A stretch of 8,057 nt of DNA from Deltaproteobacteria bacterium (GTDB taxonomy: Bacteria > Desulfobacterota > Desulfobacteria > Desulfobacterales > JAABPS01), in contig JAFDFT010000085.1 of the NCBI GenBank assembly GCA_019309685.1, forward strand, positions 1 to 8,057. The letters are read 5' to 3'. Of the stretch, positions 1-6,588 are shown one piece after another. The stretch's first letter is position 1. Every line of letters begins with the position of its first letter. The position numbers and the translations under genes were made by a program. The notes under the pieces were generated by a model. That model was not told where the DNA came from, did not search any database, and worked only from the letters and a program-made list of their open reading frames with translations.

Positions 1-1029
1 TTGCATGGCAATATTAGCGACTTCCCAGTTGGCGTCTGTCGCGAATTTTTTAGTTTCACTCACAATGCGGCGAAGCTTGGGATGATCTAGATCTGCTGCA
101 AGTGCGGCCTGATATACCATGGCAGCGCTTGCATCTAAAAGTGTAACCCCTTGGGCCAGCATGGAATTTACGGCCTGGAACTTGCGAATTTTTTTGCCAA
201 ACGCAATACGTTTGTCAGAGTATCGCGCGGCAATTTCAAGAACAGAGCGCATGCCCCCAATTACCGGTCCTGCGCTGCAAAGCCGTTCCGGGACCATCAT
301 ACGGTGAAACACGAGGGCGCCGCCATGTAAAGGGCCAACGAGGTTTTCCTTAGGAACTTTTACATCCCTGAAAGTAAGCCTGCCGGTACCGCCGCCACGG
401 GCTCCCATTAGACCGTATAAGTAACTGACTTCTACACCGGGGGAGCGTTCAATGATCAGAGTACTGATTCGCTCGTATGGATTTGCCTCTGGTTTAAAAT
501 TGGTTTTTACATACACTAGAAAAAAGTCTGCGCCCTCTGCGCCAACAACAAAACGTTTTTGGCCATTCACAAGAAAATGATCCCCCTTATCTTCGGCTTT
601 GCTGGTGGCGCCGAAAAAATCAGATCCGCCGCGTGGTTCTGTAAGGGCTTCTGCACTGACAAGCTCACCTGCAAGCATGGGCTTCAAGAATTTTTGCTTC
701 TGTTCCTCCGTACCAAAGTGAAACAACGCTTCCCCTACAATGTCAGGCATCACAAACGCGCAGCCGCAGGAGGTTCCTAAACATCCTATCTCCGCTTGTA
801 CAGCGATACTGGAAACCCAGTTCAGCCCTCGGCCCCCATACTCTTTCGGAAATCGAACACCCAAAAGGTTATGCTTTGCGTATGTTTGATAAATTTCTTT
901 TGGAAATTTTACTTCATCCCGATCCATTGCTTTTATGTATTCAGGATCGATTTCATTTTTTACTATCTCCCGGGCTTCATCAGCCACTGCCCGGGCATCA
1001 TCATTTAACATAAAATCAAAATAAGACAT
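1..1029 (-). CDS. Acyl-CoA dehydrogenase, N-terminal 343 residues (3' end outside window)
   Basis: This is an FAD-dependent acyl-CoA dehydrogenase, a cytoplasmic enzyme family that introduces a double bond between C2 and C3 of an acyl-CoA thioester and passes electrons to electron-transfer flavoprotein. The reading frame is open from 1029 to base 1 without a stop. Residues 128-140 (ALTEPRGGSDFFG) match the first acyl-CoA dehydrogenase family signature. The region around residues 274-281 (RIAFGKKI) and the C-terminal helical part (FQAVNSMLAQ onward) are typical of the family, and the window ends at the AMQ that usually precedes a MGGIGYT-like motif. The catalytic glutamate normally lies near residue 370, so it is outside the window and the substrate class cannot be judged. 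The ATG is set by an AGGAGG five bases upstream. The nitrilase-family gene ends 15 bases before it, so the two are probably cotranscribed. Family assignment is secure; the substrate is unknown. Confidence 0.95.
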   Translation of the reverse strand, partial: MSYFDFMLNDDARAVADEAREIVKNEIDPEYIKAMDRDEVKFPKEIYQTYAKHNLLGVRFPKEYGGRGLNWVSSIAVQAEIGCLGTSCGCAFVMPDIVGEALFHFGTEEQKQKFLKPMLAGELVSAEALTEPRGGSDFFGATSKAEDKGDHFLVNGQKRFVVGAEGADFFLVYVKTNFKPEANPYERISTLIIERSPGVEVSYLYGLMGARGGGTGRLTFRDVKVPKENLVGPLHGGALVFHRMMVPERLCSAGPVIGGMRSVLEIAARYSDKRIAFGKKIRKFQAVNSMLAQGVTLLDASAAMVYQAALAADLDHPKLRRIVSETKKFATDANWEVANIAMQ

Positions 1030-1034
1030 TATGA

Positions 1035-1040
1035 CCTCCT
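1035..1040 (-). promoter_or_regulatory. Ribosome binding site of the acyl-CoA dehydrogenase gene
   Basis: AGGAGG on the minus strand lies five bases before the ATG at 1029. It sits inside the 15-base gap after the nitrilase-family stop codon and fixes the start of the downstream gene. Confidence 0.8.
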
Positions 1041-1044
1041 TTGT

Positions 1045-1854
1045 TTATGCCAGCGGTTTATAGTGCTTTGGCCGGCGGTCTTTAAGTACATCATTAAATT
1101 CGTTAAAAGATTTATCTCTTGTTAAAGAGGGAAATATTTTTGTTACCATAACTTCATCACCAGAAGCACCAGCAGTGTAGACCGCAATGCCATCATAATC
1201 ATAAATAGTTGAGTTCCCTTTAAAAAGAAGTTCTTCATCTTTGATTTGCTCAGTTCCGGCCCTGTTTGCCACAGCAACATACACTTTATTTTCAATAGCG
1301 CGAGCCGGCATAACTGTTCGCCAGGCATCCGTAATAAGATTAGACGGACATACAATCAAATCGGCCCCAAGAAGGGTGAGCACACGCGCAGATTCCGGAA
1401 ATCGCCAGTCATAACATATCATAGGACCTATGTTTACGTCACGCACAGTGTCCTGAACAACAAAAAAGCCGGTATCCCCGGGGTCAAAACAAAACGGTTC
1501 CTTGTAAAACAGATGTGTTTTTCTGTAAACTCGAGGTGTTTTTTTCCCCGGCTGAGCAATTAAACACGAATTAAAGATTTTATTTCCTTTTTTTTCTATA
1601 AATCCGGCTACGACAACTGCGTTGGATTGCTTAGAGATTTTTTGAAAAAATTGACATGTAGGGCCGGATATGGGTTCTGCTAATTCGCTTGTTTCATCTC
1701 TGGAGAGAAAAAAATATCCGGTAGTACATAGTTCCGGCAAAACAATGATGTCTGCTTCCAGATTGCTTATAAGCTCCTGGATGCGAGAAAGGTTTTCTTC
1801 CTTCCTTTTAAAGGCCGGCGTGAATTGAACAACCGCAAGTTTGATTGATTTCAT
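1045..1854 (-). CDS. Nitrilase-superfamily carbon-nitrogen hydrolase
   Basis: A member of the nitrilase superfamily, cytoplasmic hydrolases that cleave amide or, more rarely, nitrile C-N bonds through a Glu-Lys-Cys triad. Counting from the upstream in-frame TTG at 1869 (274 residues), the triad is Glu46 in LPELCTTGY, Lys117 in YRKTHLF and Cys152 in MICYDWRFPE; the usual second glutamate is Glu124. The C-terminal RRPKHYKPL resembles the end of many family members. I chose the ATG at 1854 (269 residues) because the family usually begins a few residues before the first strand, here KLAVVQFTP. Neither start has a clear Shine-Dalgarno sequence, so the TTG remains possible. Residues IGPMICYDWRFPE favour an amidase-type enzyme (omega-amidase or carbamoyl-amidase-like) over a true nitrilase, but the substrate cannot be read from sequence. 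It is followed after 15 bases by the acyl-CoA dehydrogenase gene, which suggests a shared catabolic context. Confidence 0.93.
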   Translation of the reverse strand: MKSIKLAVVQFTPAFKRKEENLSRIQELISNLEADIIVLPELCTTGYFFLSRDETSELAEPISGPTCQFFQKISKQSNAVVVAGFIEKKGNKIFNSCLIAQPGKKTPRVYRKTHLFYKEPFCFDPGDTGFFVVQDTVRDVNIGPMICYDWRFPESARVLTLLGADLIVCPSNLITDAWRTVMPARAIENKVYVAVANRAGTEQIKDEELLFKGNSTIYDYDGIAVYTAGASGDEVMVTKIFPSLTRDKSFNEFNDVLKDRRPKHYKPLA

Positions 1855-1917
1855 GCTTGTAATAAACAATCTTGTTAAAATTTATAGATCTTCTCTCAAT
1901 TATTGGGAGAAAGGGTC

Positions 1918-2099
1918 CAAGGATTCAAGGATCCAGTGGTTCAAGTGATGAGCATCCTTCCTGGATCCTGTATCAAGTTCAGGATGACGGTGATTCGTTT
2001 GTCACACAATATCTTATTGCGAAGGCGGACATTTCTTTTCGTCATCAATAAAAAGTGCTAAAAATCCTTCACTCGAATCCTTGAGCCCTTGACCCCTGG
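1918..2099. repeat. Composite inverted-repeat element in the 1855-2144 intergenic gap
   Basis: Both ends carry four degenerate 8-base units in opposite orientation. On the left, 1918-1949 reads CAAGGATT, CAAGGATC, CAGTGGTT, CAAGTGAT. On the right, 2068-2099 read on the minus strand gives CCAGGGGT, CAAGGGCT, CAAGGATT, CGAGTGAA. Inside are a perfect 9-base inverted repeat (AGGATCCAG at 1928-1936 with CTGGATCCT at 1961-1969), an overlapping 6-base hairpin (ATCCTG at 1965-1970 with CAGGAT at 1980-1985) and a 7-base inverted repeat (GATGACG at 1983-1989 with CGTCATC at 2040-2046). There is no coding potential. It looks like a dispersed intergenic palindromic repeat or MITE-like remnant between the nitrilase gene and the histone-deacetylase-family gene. 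Mobility is inference; only one copy is in the window. Confidence 0.6.
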
Positions 2100-2144
2100 A
2101 ATCCTTTTAGGAGCATCGAATCTTTTGGAAATGAAACTAATGCA

Positions 2145-2891
2145 CTATTTACCCTCCATCCCTTGCAGTAGGGATTTCACATTTTGTCCAAGGACCCGAT
2201 GGTTATACCCGCCCTCTAAAATCGCAAAAAAGCCACCATTGTTTTTAAGTGCGGTTTCCCGAACCATACGCCCCACTTCCCGATAGTCATCCGTGCGTAA
2301 AAGGCCACCCCAATCCTCTTTGTGATGGTCAAATCCAGCTGAAATGCCAATGATGTCAGTTTGGCATTTGTCTAAAACGGTTTCGACTTCTTGAATATAG
2401 GCTTCCCGCTGATGCGCCTGCGGGTTATGAATCGTAATATAGTCCTTGTTTCCCAAGATATTCACATTGCCGTCTCCGTAATGCAGATCAAAATCGAGTA
2501 CGTGCGCCGTTTGTATTTTGTTTTCCATTTTTAATGTTTCCAGCGCAATGGCCATATTGTTAAAGTAACAGAATCCCCAGGCAGAATCAGAGGAGGCGTG
2601 ATGACCCGGAGGGCGGATAAGCCCAAAACAGGGCTCTGTCAATCCAATGGCAGCGGTTTGAATGGCGCCTCCGGCGGCCAGGGCAGAGATATGATACAGC
2701 CCGGCAGAGCGTACGTAACTGACATGGCTTTGTGTATGTACGGTAAGAATTTGATCTTCCGAGGCTTGACGAGCAGTAATAAATTCGGCGTCTTTTTCAA
2801 TTTCTTCAACAATGGGTTCAATTCTCCCAGGGGCGGAGGCAGGGTCGGATGTATACACCTGGTAGAAGTCTTCGTGAAATACAACTTTCAT
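2145..2891 (-). CDS. Histone deacetylase-superfamily (AcuC/acetylpolyamine amidohydrolase-like) hydrolase
   Basis: A zinc-dependent deacetylase-fold hydrolase; bacterial relatives remove acetyl or other acyl groups from small amines, polyamines or proteins such as acetyl-CoA synthetase. All hallmark residues are visible: the His-His dyad 97-98 in RPPGHHA, WGFCYFNN at 105-112, zinc ligands Asp135 and His137 in LDFDLHYGDGN, the third zinc ligand Asp188 in SAGFDHH, and the transition-state tyrosine Tyr229 in LEGGYN. At 248 residues it is shorter than the usual 300-375, and the N-terminal HPE-P-R motif is reduced to APGRIEPI (residues 20-27), so the first loop and C-terminal extension are trimmed. 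The ATG at 2891 follows AAGGA with a 7-base gap. It lies downstream of the Mth938-like gene after 82 bases. The enzyme looks catalytically intact; the acyl substrate is unknown. Confidence 0.92.
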   Translation of the reverse strand: MKVVFHEDFYQVYTSDPASAPGRIEPIVEEIEKDAEFITARQASEDQILTVHTQSHVSYVRSAGLYHISALAAGGAIQTAAIGLTEPCFGLIRPPGHHASSDSAWGFCYFNNMAIALETLKMENKIQTAHVLDFDLHYGDGNVNILGNKDYITIHNPQAHQREAYIQEVETVLDKCQTDIIGISAGFDHHKEDWGGLLRTDDYREVGRMVRETALKNNGGFFAILEGGYNHRVLGQNVKSLLQGMEGK

Positions 2892-2973
2892 GTTTATTCC
2901 TTATTAGGTCTGTTCAAAAGGCTATTTATTTACTAAACATAAAGAATTATATTTTTGCAATTATCATGACCTG

Positions 2974-3315
2974 TCAGCAGGTTAGATGAAAGCATGCACT
3001 TACCTTTTTTGAGTCCAGCAAGGCGTTAAATGTTTTTATGGCCCTGTCGTTGGGTTCTGCTATAAGGGTAATATTATTTTTTTGAAGAAGGTCTCCCAGC
3101 TCAGGTTCGGGTTTCATCATTCCGCTGGCACCCATGCCTGCCACAATCACTTCCGGTTTTGATTGAATGAGTGAATCGATATCGTCTGAAGAAAGCCGAT
3201 GGCCGCTTTGGCGCCGCCAGTGATCCGCCACACGGCCGTCAGGATATATAATAAGGTCGGATGAATACATTTTCCCATTAATGACCATAACTCCAAAGGA
3301 GCACTTGTCGATCAT
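2974..3315 (-). CDS. Mth938-like domain protein (NDUFAF3/DUF498 family)
   Basis: A 113-residue single-domain protein of the Mth938/DUF498 family. In eukaryotes the family member NDUFAF3 is an assembly factor for respiratory complex I; the role of the bacterial proteins is not established. The family pattern runs through the whole length: FGVMVINGKMYSSDLIIYPD near residues 7-26, the DHWRRQSGHRLSSDDI block near 31-46, the conserved glycine-rich VAGMGASGMMKPEPE near 58-72, and the C-terminal FNALLDSKKVSACFHLTC. There is no signal peptide, so it is cytoplasmic. The ATG at 3315 is preceded by AGGGA with a suitable spacing. It sits between the LarA-like gene (93-base gap) and the deacetylase-family gene (82-base gap), which gives no firm clue to its job. 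The family call is strong; the function is open. Confidence 0.88.
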   Translation of the reverse strand: MIDKCSFGVMVINGKMYSSDLIIYPDGRVADHWRRQSGHRLSSDDIDSLIQSKPEVIVAGMGASGMMKPEPELGDLLQKNNITLIAEPNDRAIKTFNALLDSKKVSACFHLTC

Positions 3316-3408
3316 TATTTTTCCCTGTTTTTTTATATCGTTCTTTTATTAAAATCGGTTTTTTAAAGAAAACCATGGAGGAATGCCGCAAGGGTGTCAA
3401 GAAAAAAA

Positions 3409-4692
3409 TTAAAGTACAGGAATCGTCAGCGGTCCGTAAGGAATAACAGCGACGGGAAGCCGATTGATATCAAGAGACGTTCGTATTTCATTAACAGTTT
3501 TTTCTAAATCAGAAATATAATTCACTCTTACCAATTTGACCTTTTCTTTATTCATGGCGGAGTAAAGGAAAACCTTATGTTTCTGAAGAATTTGAAGAAG
3601 TGTCTGAACCTGCCATTGGTCCTGATGTATCGTATGGCTGTTCATTATCTCATTTAACAGGTTGTCAGTTGAAAGGTTTTGAGAAAGAAGCTTTTCGAAT
3701 TCACTGTTACCGGGAATACCATTGCTGCACTCACTAACAGCGATTATCGTCCCTCCCTCTTCGGCAATTTGCGATGCCGCGGATATCCCTTTTACGGTTT
3801 GATAAAAGTTCATGTCCAATGGATACCCGCTGTTTGTCGTTATAACCACAGGATATTTTTGTTGAACCAGGGTGCAGGACTGTTTTTCTACTGCCTGGCA
3901 TCCGGAGTTATGCGCTGTTCTGTATTCGCCAATAAAAAAACCGGTTACCTGTTTTTTAAGGTTCATGGTGACATTGACAATACAATCCGGTGGACAAAGG
4001 GATGTCATATCCCTGGACAGCTGTAATACCGGATTTTGATCGGTATTTCCCCAGGTGGTCAACGGATCAGCGATGATCCGGGCTCTATGAAAATAGGAAA
4101 TGGTTTCCAACCCGGCAATGCCGGGAACAATCGCTTTTGAACCTCCGGAAAATCCAGCGAATAAGTGGGGCTCTATAAAACCTGTGGCTATTTTTATATC
4201 CGCATCAACATATCGATTGTGAAGCAGGCAGGCACCGCCGCATTTTGAATGACCGACATTGGTTAGGTTTTTTATGTCTTTACAGTCATGACTAATGATC
4301 TCGAATCGATTCAAAATTTCAGATCCAAGCATACTGAAAAGCTCTTCATTGGTAGGGGCGCGATGTGTCCCGGTGCCGACTAAAATAGAAACACTGGAGT
4401 CATTAACTCCCAGTTCAGTTACGATCCAGGGAATAAGCAGGCGGTCGGGAACAGGGCGAGTGTGATCGGATATAACAATAATAACAGACAAAGACTTATT
4501 GGATTTAGACGCTGTAAGTTTTCTAAGAGGAGTAGATCCTAAAGGTTCTTTTGCGTTTTTTAAAAAACTTTTTTCCGGACTTTTTAATGGAAGGGTATCT
4601 TCGGGAAGAATAACGTGTACATCAAAAAGAGATGTGTCCAGGCAAAGATCTAAAGCCCCTTTGCCATATGGTAATTTCAAGGGTTGCCGCAT
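3409..4692 (-). CDS. LarA-family (DUF2088) nickel-pincer enzyme, lactate racemase-like
   Basis: Homologue of LarA, the lactate racemase that uses a nickel-pincer nucleotide cofactor bound covalently to a lysine. At 427 residues it has the full family length. The residues known to matter in Lactobacillus LarA all have counterparts: Asp76 and Arg79 in SDHTRPVP, His110 in GTGTHR, His176 and the cofactor-linking lysine counterpart Lys186 in EPHLFAGFSGGSKAIVPG, the nickel-binding histidine counterpart His202 in FHRARI, and Gln298 and Lys301 in FYQTVKG. The family includes enzymes acting on 2-hydroxyacids other than lactate, so racemase or epimerase activity on some 2-hydroxyacid is likely but lactate is not proven. 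No larB, larC or larE cofactor genes are present here. The ATG at 4692 lacks a clear Shine-Dalgarno sequence, and an in-frame stop lies a short way upstream; coupling to the Cys-rich gene ending 33 bases earlier may help translation. Confidence 0.92.
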   Translation of the reverse strand: MRQPLKLPYGKGALDLCLDTSLFDVHVILPEDTLPLKSPEKSFLKNAKEPLGSTPLRKLTASKSNKSLSVIIVISDHTRPVPDRLLIPWIVTELGVNDSSVSILVGTGTHRAPTNEELFSMLGSEILNRFEIISHDCKDIKNLTNVGHSKCGGACLLHNRYVDADIKIATGFIEPHLFAGFSGGSKAIVPGIAGLETISYFHRARIIADPLTTWGNTDQNPVLQLSRDMTSLCPPDCIVNVTMNLKKQVTGFFIGEYRTAHNSGCQAVEKQSCTLVQQKYPVVITTNSGYPLDMNFYQTVKGISAASQIAEEGGTIIAVSECSNGIPGNSEFEKLLSQNLSTDNLLNEIMNSHTIHQDQWQVQTLLQILQKHKVFLYSAMNKEKVKLVRVNYISDLEKTVNEIRTSLDINRLPVAVIPYGPLTIPVL

Positions 4693-4725
4693 TGAAGTCG
4701 CCGGTGAATCAAGATACCGTAATAT

Positions 4726-5097
4726 TTATTCATCGGAAAGATCTAAGCTCAAGGTTTGATCCTCAGGAACGGCAGTTATTTCATGTGAAGAAGGATCCAT
4801 CGGAAGTAAAGAGACGATGAAATCGTTTTTTCCGTCTTTTTCAACCGTTATCTTTCTTTCCTCGCCGTCCAGAGAGGTTTTCATTATTTGTGATACGATT
4901 TCATTTTCGTTTTCTTTTAACACTTTGCATTCAGTATGACACCTTCTGCAGCAAAAGATAAGATCATTGCTGATGAGCCTTCCCTCTCGTTTGGATTCTA
5001 TTCGACCGCCTTTGCACTCTTTATGACATAGCTTCACGTCAGCGAGTTTAAGATTATCACTTTCATTTGTTTTTTCTATTAGAATTGTAATGTCCAA
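4726..5097 (-). CDS. Small cysteine-rich protein, possible zinc-binding, unknown function
   Basis: I do not recognise this 123-residue protein. The N-terminal half holds six cysteines and two histidines in two clusters: Cys24, His25 and Cys28 in LCHKECKGG, then Cys49, Cys50, Cys53, His54 and Cys57 in FCCRRCHTECK. This spacing suggests a zinc-ribbon or other metal-binding knuckle. The C-terminal half is charged (SLDGEERKITVEKDGKNDF near 74-92) and ends in an acidic tail. There is no signal peptide or membrane segment. The TTG start is supported by a strong GGAGGT four bases upstream, and no ATG fits as well. The gene lies 33 bases before the LarA-like gene in the same direction, so cotranscription is likely. 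A role in metal handling for the neighbour is only a guess. Confidence 0.75.
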   Translation of the reverse strand: MDITILIEKTNESDNLKLADVKLCHKECKGGRIESKREGRLISNDLIFCCRRCHTECKVLKENENEIVSQIMKTSLDGEERKITVEKDGKNDFIVSLLPMDPSSHEITAVPEDQTLSLDLSDE

Positions 5098-5101
5098 TCA
5101 G

Positions 5102-5107
5102 ACCTCC
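5102..5107 (-). promoter_or_regulatory. Ribosome binding site that decides a TTG start
   Basis: GGAGGT on the minus strand lies four bases before the TTG at 5097. It is a much better match than anything before an internal codon, so it supports TTG as the start of the Cys-rich gene. Confidence 0.75.
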
Positions 5108-5219
5108 AGAAAATTTAATTTCATCATCGCTGTTATATGAATCACATTTGAAAATGTTTTTCAAGAATGTAAGATTATATTAAAAAACAGCTTTTTTTGT
5201 TAATTTCTTAAAAGATGAA

Positions 5220-5714
5220 TTAAGGTTTAAATACGGTAAATGATTTTTCAGCCAGTTTTTGGTCTTTATGCCATAGCTGAACCCTCCAATTGCCGGGGTA
5301 TAAATTCCAATCTTCGGAAAACATACCCGCAACAAAATTTTTCGAACCGACTTTTTTAGTGCTTGAAAACTCAGATTGCCGGAAAAGCTTTCCGGTCTTT
5401 GGATCTCTATACCCAGGGTTGGGAAATCTGACGATTTCAGTGATATTGACTTCTTCGCCTTCTATGTCCCCTTTTATAACGTAAAAAAGACCGAACTTTG
5501 TTCCTTTTGTAGCCGGTATTTTATCGGTTTTTTCTAGCAGATTGATATTTTTTACTAGATTGTATTTTCCGCTGGTTGTCAATGGCGCATAAATAGTTCC
5601 TATAATATCAGATGTATAGATCCCATATTCAACAATATCTATTTCCGTGATCTCCGCCGCAACCAAAGGAAATGAAATCAGTAGAACCATACCCATGATC
5701 AATGCCTTTTTCAA
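5220..5714 (-). CDS. Exported DUF3859 domain protein
   Basis: A 164-residue secreted or periplasmic protein with the DUF3859 domain, whose function is not known. Residues 1-20 form a signal peptide: a basic MKK start, a hydrophobic core and a likely signal peptidase I site after VAA. The mature part shows the domain's landmarks: IVEYGIYTSD near 27-36, KGTKFGLFYVIKGDIEGEEV near 70-89, RFPNPGYRDPKTGK near 96-109, and the C-terminal LYPGNWRVQLWHKDQKLAEK stretch followed by FTVFKP. The layout resembles an immunoglobulin-like beta sandwich, which is inference. The TTG start is fixed by a strong GGGAGGA just upstream; the in-frame ATG codons at residues 7 and 9 would destroy the basic n-region. It follows the LolA-like exported protein by 41 bases, so the two may act together in the envelope. 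Confidence 0.88.
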   Translation of the reverse strand: MKKALIMGMVLLISFPLVAAEITEIDIVEYGIYTSDIIGTIYAPLTTSGKYNLVKNINLLEKTDKIPATKGTKFGLFYVIKGDIEGEEVNITEIVRFPNPGYRDPKTGKLFRQSEFSSTKKVGSKNFVAGMFSEDWNLYPGNWRVQLWHKDQKLAEKSFTVFKP

Positions 5715-5718
5715 TTTA

Positions 5719-5725
5719 TCCTCCC
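5719..5725 (-). promoter_or_regulatory. Ribosome binding site supporting the TTG start of the DUF3859 gene
   Basis: GGGAGGA on the minus strand is separated by TAAA from the TTG at 5714. The TTG reading also gives a complete signal peptide, so start and site agree. Confidence 0.75.
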
Positions 5726-5755
5726 TGGTTTCGATCCGTTTATTTATATCAAATT

Positions 5756-6466
5756 TTAAAAAATAGGCGTATTTTTAAGAACCTTAATTCGGGATATAAT
5801 CCGCCTGTCTGGAAAAATAACAGGAATATCAACCCTTGCTGAAATCACACCTGAAGATACAACCGTCAGGTCATTAATATTGTCAAAGATTAGGTCCGCA
5901 CGTAACCCCTTTAATGGAAAGGAAATTTTGCCGATACTGCCGGAGGAGAAGACAAGTTTAAGATCATCTACACGATAATAGAGCTCCCCCTGATAGTGCA
6001 TTTTGGTCGCTTTTTTGGCTGTAACATCAACTTCATAGCATTGGTGTTCAGCAATTGTCTTGTATCCAACAACCCGTGTTTCATAATTAATATCGCCACT
6101 TTCATCAAAAACATGATAGCCGGGCCGGGATTTTAAGGGTTTATATTTAGAGACCTTCTCTTTTTTACCGTCCACAACGTATTTTAGCACCTCAACTTCC
6201 GGCTTTTTATAAAAATACTCTTTTCGGATAAGATGCACATTCTCTGTGCTTAATAGTTTGCTGGTTTTTTCATTGTATGTTTTGATTTCAACCTGACGGT
6301 TCGATTCAACACCTTGATATTTTTTATACATGGGGATGTACTTTTCTCGAAGGCGGTTTATGACTTTTTCGGACAAGGCCGGCGTAATATCTACATCACG
6401 GCTTTGAATGGGAGGTGCTGAAGCAAAAAGAACAAGAACAAATATGAGTGCAGCTAATTTTTTCAT
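5756..6466 (-). CDS. Exported protein, LolA-like (outer-membrane lipoprotein-sorting type) candidate
   Basis: A 236-residue exported protein. Residues 1-22 form a signal peptide (MKK, then LAALIFVLVLFASA) with cleavage somewhere near 16-22 and no lipobox cysteine. The mature part alternates charged and hydrophobic residues as expected of a beta-rich fold. Its second half has the order seen in LolA-like and lipoprotein-sorting proteins: CYEVDVTAKKATKMHYQGEL near 142-161, then YYRVDDLKLVFSSGSIGKI, then a LRADLIFDNINDLTV strand and a basic C-terminus. LolA-like proteins carry lipids or lipoproteins across the periplasm, but the similarity here is pattern-level only and the specific role is unknown. 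The ATG at 6466 has no clear Shine-Dalgarno sequence but starts a perfect signal peptide. The gene is followed by the DUF3859 gene after 41 bases. Confidence 0.72.
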   Translation of the reverse strand: MKKLAALIFVLVLFASAPPIQSRDVDITPALSEKVINRLREKYIPMYKKYQGVESNRQVEIKTYNEKTSKLLSTENVHLIRKEYFYKKPEVEVLKYVVDGKKEKVSKYKPLKSRPGYHVFDESGDINYETRVVGYKTIAEHQCYEVDVTAKKATKMHYQGELYYRVDDLKLVFSSGSIGKISFPLKGLRADLIFDNINDLTVVSSGVISARVDIPVIFPDRRIISRIKVLKNTPIF

Positions 6467-6588
6467 AACGCTATTTAAGTGCCTGTAAAGTCAGATATGG
6501 AGATGATTTTTTCTGTAAATATAAATGGTATTTGAAGATATGTAAAGCAACCTTTTAAAAAGTCCCTTAAAGGCGGCGGTTACTGTTT

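Noticed and set aside
559..1008. Plus-strand open frames opposite the acyl-CoA dehydrogenase and in the 559-1008 region
   Set aside because: They are antisense to a gene with a complete family match and show no recognisable protein features.
2089..2286. Plus-strand frame of 65 codons across the repeat and the end of the deacetylase-family gene
   Set aside because: It overlaps the repeat and a real gene on the other strand; no ribosome binding site and no plausible protein pattern.
2946..2977. Possible promoter for the deacetylase-family gene: CTGACA and a perfect TATAAT on the minus strand
   Set aside because: The spacer is 20 bases, outside the usual 16-18, in an AT-rich stretch; not strong enough to list.
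2969..2982. Perfect 5-base hairpin ACCTG/CAGGT overlapping the stop codon of the Mth938-like gene
   Set aside because: No U-tract follows and the stem is short; likely chance.
3357..3374. Hairpin GGTTTT/AAAACC downstream of the LarA-like gene, considered as a terminator
   Set aside because: The stem is AT-rich and is followed on the minus strand by GATTTTAAT, not a clean U-run; too weak to call.
3679..4026. 115-codon plus-strand frame inside the LarA-like gene
   Set aside because: Antisense shadow of a gene with all family residues conserved.
5160..5215. A-run/T-run palindrome around AAAAAAGCTGTTTTTT after the DUF3859 gene, considered as a terminator
   Set aside because: The stem has almost no GC pairs, so a stable intrinsic terminator is unlikely.
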